A DNA stretch of 64,000 bases from Cubamyces lactineus (Eukaryota; Basidiomycota; Agaricomycetes; Polyporales; Polyporaceae). The stretch covers positions 868,001-932,000 of the forward strand of contig JACDTU010000010.1 in NCBI GenBank assembly GCA_022376465.1, given 5' to 3'. Of this stretch, positions 58,677-64,000 are shown piece after piece. A program made the position numbers and the translations under genes. The notes under the pieces were generated by a model, which was not told the DNA's origin, made no database searches, and was given only the letters and a program-made list of their open reading frames with translations. Position 1 is the stretch's first letter. The number at the start of each line of letters is the position of its first letter.

Positions 58677-59253
58677 CGTGAGAGTGTCGTGACGGCCGTT
58701 GGCGAGCTGTACAAGGTGTAGACAATATTGAGAGATCCAGAAGTCGGCCAGACAAAATCATGGAGAAGCGTATACGTAGAAGAGAGAAAGCGCAACCACA
58801 AAACGTAGATGCCAGACTCAGCTAGCGAGAGAAAGATGCATGCGTTGACTGGAGCCCAGACGGGAGCTGCGAGGAGCGTTTAGAGCGCAACTTGCCCTGA
58901 GGAGATGTTGTGGGACGGAGGCAAAGACGACCGCACGCGTTTACCGGTCCGGGCTCTGCAGTCAAGGAACAGCTTCAGCCGATCATTTCTCGGACTCGGA
59001 TACTACTCGTGGGCGTCTATCTGGCTGTTCCACCGGTAGCATAGACGCAAAGCAACAGATTTTACTGCTGTGTGTCGCAGCCAGAAACAAAGTATCTCGC
59101 ATTTTTGTAGCATTGTGTCTGTCAAATCTGCCTCAGGTCCACCCGCAGTCACGGTATGTGCTTGAAGGCTGTCAAGTGAGTGATCCGACTTATGGGCGTC
59201 TATGAAACATAGATGCCACTTCTGAACCCTAGATCGTGGTTTGCACCTTGACC
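58677..59253 (+). promoter_or_regulatory. Divergent promoter region kinase/eIF2Bgamma
   Basis: 577 bp between two divergent start codons. No gene or defined element recognised. Confidence 0.5.
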
Positions 59254-61311
59254 ATGGACTTCGACGAGTCATCTACTACAAAAATCGTAACGCGCGAATT
59301 CCTCGCCGTCGTGCTCGCGGGCTTTGGGAATGAGTAAGTGTCATCTATCTAGGTTATAGAGGCAGTTCAGTGTGGTGCTCGTACTCCTCGCAGGTTCGCA
59401 GAGACGTTCACCGGACTTCTCAGCCACAGCGATCGAATGCGGGCCTAATGCTCACTTTCTTGCCTCCAACACGTCGGTGTAACATTGTGTGCTGACGGTT
59501 TACTTTTTCATAGGCTGCTACCGCTGACAACCAACCATGGAGACGAGCCGTGTCCGAAGGCATTGCTACCGATCGCGAATAAGCCGATGCTGGAGTATCC
59601 CCTTGCGTGGTTAGAGCAGTCAGGCATCACTGGTACGAGCACCCATATACCCTAGTGAGCGCACCTGACTCTATACAGATGTCCTCTTGATTTGCCCAAC
59701 ACCCCAGCGGTCTGCCATATCAAATTACATCCAATCCGAAGTCTCCTCATCATACCCTTCCCTCCGCATCGACCTTCAGACATTTGAAGAGTCACAAGAC
59801 ATGGCCTCAGGTACATGCAGTATCCTCCGGCACTTCTCCTCGCGAATTCAGTCCGACTTCATCATACTCCCCTGCGACTTCGTTCCTCCGCCCTCCCTTA
59901 CCGTCTCCCAATTGCTGAACAAGTTCCGGACGGAATCCACCTACGACGGCGCCATCGCCACTGCTTGCTTCTACGAAGTTAGCAAACCCGACAAGGGCAC
60001 CGTGACAGAAGACTGGGGCATGCTCCCTACCAACTTGCCTATTGTGTTCGACGAGCGGAGCGGCACCTTGCTACATATCGACACGCCGGACGATGTCGAC
60101 AATAATAACAAGGAGTTTGAGTTGCGGATGAGCCTACTCTCTCAGTCAGTCAATTTCTTTAATTACTCCGACCTAGGTGCTTACTCCCTTCTTAGATATC
60201 CTCGCACAAAACTTTCGGCCAGCTTCCGCGACTCTCACGTATACGTCTGCAGGCGGACCGTGCTGGACGCACTGCAGGCGAAACACCACTTCGAGTCACT
60301 AAAGGAGGAGTTCATCCCGTGGCTATGCAAGCCCCAGTATCAGCGGACAAGACGAGAGAAATACGGCAACGGTCAGTCTTGTTCTTCCCTCTTGTGTCTG
60401 CGACGTATGCTGACGCACCTCGTATAGTCCTCAGCCCAGTGACAAACAACCTCTCGCAGGCACTTGCGCTGAAGCACTCGACATTGCACCTTCCTGCCCG
60501 AAAACAGCGCCTACGGCGCTCGGCGGCTGGCTCAGATGACGATGAGCATCTCCGCTCTGTGGTTCCTTCACCGGTAGAACAAGATGACGAGGAGGCGACA
60601 GAGCCGAGCCTGCGTGTCGGCCTCATCGCACACCGCGCTTCCTCCGGGTTCGCGTCTCGAGCGAACAACCTCCATACCTACCTTGAGTTGAACCGCTTCG
60701 TACGTCCTAATCCTTGCCCTGCTAATACTTGAGTGGCTCACCGACAGCAACACTGTAGTTCCTCGGTCAAACAACATACGTCCTCCCATCCGACGCCGAG
60801 GCTCGTGCCCTCATCGACCCCAAGGCGCAGATCTCGTCGGACTCCATGGTCGGCCGTTCGACGCGAGTGGAAGAACGCGCCAGCATCAAGCGGTCGGTCA
60901 TCGGAAAGCACTGCATCATCGGCAAGATGGCGAAGGTCGTCGGATGCGTGTTGCTCGACCATTGCGTTGTTGCTGACGGGTAAGTGTCTTCCTGTGGTAG
61001 CCACGGCCTGAACTCAGTGTCACTGATTTTATGCCGATGCAGAGCTAAGTTGGATGGGTGTATCCTCGGCGCATATACCAAGGTTGGCGCGAAGGCTGAG
61101 CTCTCTCGTTGTGTTACGCAGCCTGGATATGAGGTCGGCGAAGGCGGTATGCGTTTTGTCGAGGTCGTTACAGGATACAGGGCTCATTGTTGTCACAGAG
61201 ACTGCACGCAACGAGAAGTTGGAGACCTCCGACTGGACTGCACGAGACACTTCCGAGTCGCAGGAGTCGGATGAAGAGAGTGACGACGCGTCAGAGGACT
61301 CGAGCGAGTAG
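59254..61311 (+). CDS. GCD1: Translation initiation factor eIF2B subunit gamma
   Basis: The first exon is 59254-59333 (MDFDESSTTKIVTREFLAVV), spliced over a 182-nt intron to LLPLTTNHGDEPCPKALLPI. The nucleotidyltransferase-like domain (NKPMLEYPLAWLEQSGIT, DVLLICPTPQRSAISNYI, DFIILPCDFVPPPSLTV) and the C-terminal left-handed beta-helix hexapeptide repeats (RASIKRSVIGKHCIIGKMAK, VVGCVLLDHCVVADGAKLDG) identify eIF2Bgamma. The tail is acidic (SDEESDDASEDSSE). eIF2B recharges eIF2 with GTP and is inhibited by eIF2alpha phosphorylation. It partners the eIF2alpha gene at 33.2 kb. A basic/acidic insert of about 40 residues (RKQRLRRSAAGSDDDEH) lies between the two domains. Confidence 0.93.
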
Positions 61312-61552
61312 ACCGATCGACCACAGATTCACAGATCGCATATAGAGGGGGAGAGTGCAAGAAGAAGAAAGAAGTGTTCATATATGACTGCATGTAATGC
61401 TAGTGACACAACAGTACAGTACAATCGGGCGGCGACATGCGAGCGCAGAGCAGTAGTGAACATGGTGGGTGTGTGGAGAGTGTATCAACATAGTAGCGCG
61501 ACCGTGACCGACCGGGAGAGACCGAGAGACCAAGACCCACTGCGCATGCTTT

Positions 61553-64000
61553 CTATCGGTTTCGTTGCGTGTTTCCTGCCATCTGAGAACCAAGACCCTG
61601 TGCGAACCGTGCACCACGACCGCCCCGCGCGCCGCCTGGCAAGAACGCTCACGTCAACATATGCTCACACGCTACAGATGTCAAGAAGACGGTGACTCAC
61701 CACGAACACCACCCCGGTTGCGGTCGCCACGGCGATTCCGCTCTGCGGTCTGCTCACCGCGCTTGTCGCCCTTGCCTCCGTCGGCACGCTCGTTCCAAGT
61801 GGAGCTCACACCGAGCTTCTGGTCGAGCGCCTTCTCGTTCTGCTCGACGAGCGCGTTCACCTTCTCGGCGAGCGTCAGCGCAAGCTGCTGCGTGCGCGAG
61901 ACGTCGATGCGGTTGAACACGACGACGCCCGCGGACTGGTCGAGCGACGCCGCGAGCTCCTCCGTCCAGATCATCTTCGACACGAGCGACGTGACCGTGC
62001 GGAGCGGGAGCGAGAACGTGCGCGCGAGGAGCTGGAGCGAGAGCGTGCTGTAGTGCGGCGCGTACGTGAACAGGTACGTGCGGAGGCCCTCCTCCTGTAT
62101 CCGCTTCGCGAGCATCTCCTTCACCGCCGCGCACTCAGGCATCAGGCTCCAGATCTTGATGCTCTGGATCAGGTCCCGGCATTTCTCCCACTCGCCGTTC
62201 TGCAGCGCCTTGCTCGCCTGCATGATGTGGTCGCGCGTGCTCTCGGGCGGGCCCGTGAACACCTGGCGGTCTGCGAAGTCGAGCAGCCGGCGGAACGGCT
62301 TCGAGATCACCTTACGCCGCTGTTCCTCTGAGTCGATGCTGGCAAGCAGAGGGATCTCGACGAGCATGCTTGATACGAGGAACGCAGCCTCGAGCAGCTC
62401 GGTGTTGATGTGCATGTGGAAGGGCAGCTGGCGTTGGCGCTCGGCCTTCTCCTGCTCAGGCGTGAGCACTTGGTATCTTTGCTGGTGCACGCCCTGAGCA
62501 AGGAGTTCCTTCACACGCTGAGTCGCGAAGATGTCCTGGAGCGTCGCCTGCGCCTCCTTGATGAGGCCGCAACGGAACGCGCTAAGACCGAGCTGGACGA
62601 CTGTCCGGTTGTACAGAATCTGGGTCGCGACATCGGCGTTGTGGATCGACTCCTGCAAGTGCGACATGAGGAGCATGTCACGTGCCGTGTGGAAGTCGTT
62701 GTGGAGGGCATAGTGGTAGATGTGGCAGAGCATGGCACGGGTGCGGAGAAGAGAGTTGCCAGACTTGTAGAGGTGAACGCAAAGGGAGTGGATGAGGGAG
62801 GAAGTCTGGCCATCGGAAGAGAGGACCACAGAAGGCTTGATGTCAGACGCAGCAACGGTGGTCTCGAGTGCGTGTACAACAGCATCGGGCTACCGCATCC
62901 GGGTTAGGCGTCGAATTATACTCAACAAAGAAAAGGTGAAGTATACCTTCGAGTAGATGTGCTCAAGACGGCGCATGACGACACGAGCGAGCGGGTCCTC
63001 CTGCTTAGTCTTCTCATACAACGCCTGTGCGCGGCAGATCGTGCAGTAGAGGACCTTCTCGTCCTTGAGCCTATCGACGTACTCCGTGCCGTGAGGGTCG
63101 ATGTTCTGCAAGCTCTTCGTGAACTCGTCGTCCAGGCGGTCAACGAAGCTGATCACGCTGCCGCGGACGCGGACGACACCGTCCTTCTCCGTCGCGGGAG
63201 AGCGCTCAAGAAGCTCGTCGTAGTCCTCCGTGATCTCCTGGATGGAGTACCCGGGCTCCTGCACGACGGTGGCGATGAGCTGGTCGACCTCCTTCTGTGC
63301 GGCAATCCAGAGGTCGATGGGCATATGCGTCGCGACCGACGAGTTGTAGTCGAACCGGGCCGCGATCAGCGCGAGAAGCACCCGGATGCGCTGGTAAGGC
63401 GTCACAGAGACCTCGAGGAGCTTCTCAAGGATACGAATTTGCTCCATGCGATCCGTGTTCTGTCACCCATTGGATCAGCGTTACAGCCAGAAGAGGACGC
63501 GTTCCGACGATCCTCACCTTCTTACCACGGTTTTCCTGCACGACCTGCAGGTTCTTGAAGATGTTTTCTGGCGTGAACTGGATGCCCTTGCCACCCTTGC
63601 CCACGGTCGTGAACTCCTCATCGTCCTCCTCGTCAGCCTTCTTCGCCTTCTTCACCCTGGCAGGCGTGGGGACGGCCTCCGGGGCGACCGTGGCCTGGTA
63701 CTCGCGCTCAAACGCCTCGGGGTCCTACCACACGTATACGTAAAATCAAAACCCCGGTCAGCACGTCCTACAAGTCCACACAAAGCCACGCAAGCGGGCG
63801 CCAGAGCACGCACCTCCTGGAAGCGCTTGAGCTCCTGCTCGTACTCCTTGCTGATCTTCTTGACCTTCTGCTTCATCGCGGTGAGCGCGCGCGCGTTGCT
63901 CGCGTTCATCTTTTTCTTGGACTCCTTGTCCTTCGCGACCGCCGCGTTCAGCGAGCCCTCGAGGTTCGCGAGCGTGCGGATGAAGAACGGCGGCACGGGC
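61553..64000 (-). CDS. NIP1: Translation initiation factor eIF3 subunit c, C-terminal part
   Basis: The gene enters from the right edge and ends at TAG 61553-61555 after a last small exon. Visible sequence reads FFIRTLANLEGSLNAAVAKD, then a lysine/aspartate-rich linker. The helical body follows: EQIRILEKLLEVSVTPYQRI, GTEYVDRLKDEKVLYCTICR, LLRTRAMLCHIYHYALHNDF. The PCI/winged-helix region follows it (GLRTYLFTYAPHYSTLSLQL, TVTSLVSKMIWTEELAASLD). The tail is Arg/Gly-rich (NRRGDRNRGGVRGGARGGRG). eIF3c is a core scaffold of eIF3 that binds eIF1, eIF5 and the 40S subunit. The N-terminal part, including the eIF1-binding region, is outside the window. Confidence 0.94.

Overview
This window looks like a gene-dense chromosomal segment of a basidiomycete fungus, probably an Agaricomycete. 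Most genes carry several introns of about 50-60 nt with GT(A/G)NGT donors and CTAAC/CTNAC branch points. Intergenic gaps are short, and the single-copy genes are fungal orthologues whose domain architectures can be read directly. Exon boundaries given here were placed by hand from splice consensus, reading frame and family conservation. They are predictions, not transcript data.

Layout. 1-4.9 kb: left-edge fragment of a non-LTR (LINE) retrotransposon on the minus strand, with ORF1 ending in a CCHC knuckle and ORF2 beginning with an AP-endonuclease domain, preceded by two unassigned minus-strand ORFs. 4.9-7.8 kb: gene-poor DNA with a G-rich tract. 7.8-11.6 kb: an F-box protein and an unrecognised multi-exon protein. 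11.8-22.2 kb: a block of nuclear genes, namely a SETD6/Rkm4-like lysine methyltransferase, a ZNHIT3-like HIT zinc-finger protein, Paf1-complex subunit Ctr9 and SAGA adaptor Ada2. 22.4-28.7 kb: a membrane-anchored cysteine synthase (Mcy1-like), a Tc1/mariner-type MITE just upstream of it, a CoA-binding-fold protein and two unknown proteins. 30.5-40.2 kb: a GPI-anchored aspartic protease, eIF2alpha, a YMC1-like mitochondrial carrier, a small unknown gene and NADH pyrophosphatase. 41-49.2 kb: an unknown low-complexity protein and a very large Clr4/KMT1-type H3K9 methyltransferase candidate. 49.4-64 kb: Mgs1/WRNIP1 ATPase, pyroglutamyl peptidase I, APS kinase, a Ste20/GCK kinase, eIF2B gamma and the C-terminal part of eIF3c, cut by the right edge.

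Functional themes. Three translation-initiation genes (eIF2alpha, eIF2Bgamma, eIF3c) fall within 31 kb. Two sulfur-metabolism genes (cysteine synthase, APS kinase) and two SET-domain methyltransferases are present. I see no secondary-metabolite cluster, CRISPR array or tRNA. The most notable signals are: (i) a long disordered N-terminus with three SUMO-interaction-like motifs predicted to be joined to the H3K9 methyltransferase; (ii) an extra segment of about 49 residues inside eIF2alpha; (iii) a complete MITE with 18-nt inverted repeats and a TA duplication in the cysteine-synthase upstream region; (iv) a one-base reading-frame conflict at one splice junction of the SETD6-like gene. I found no convincing wholly new multi-gene system.
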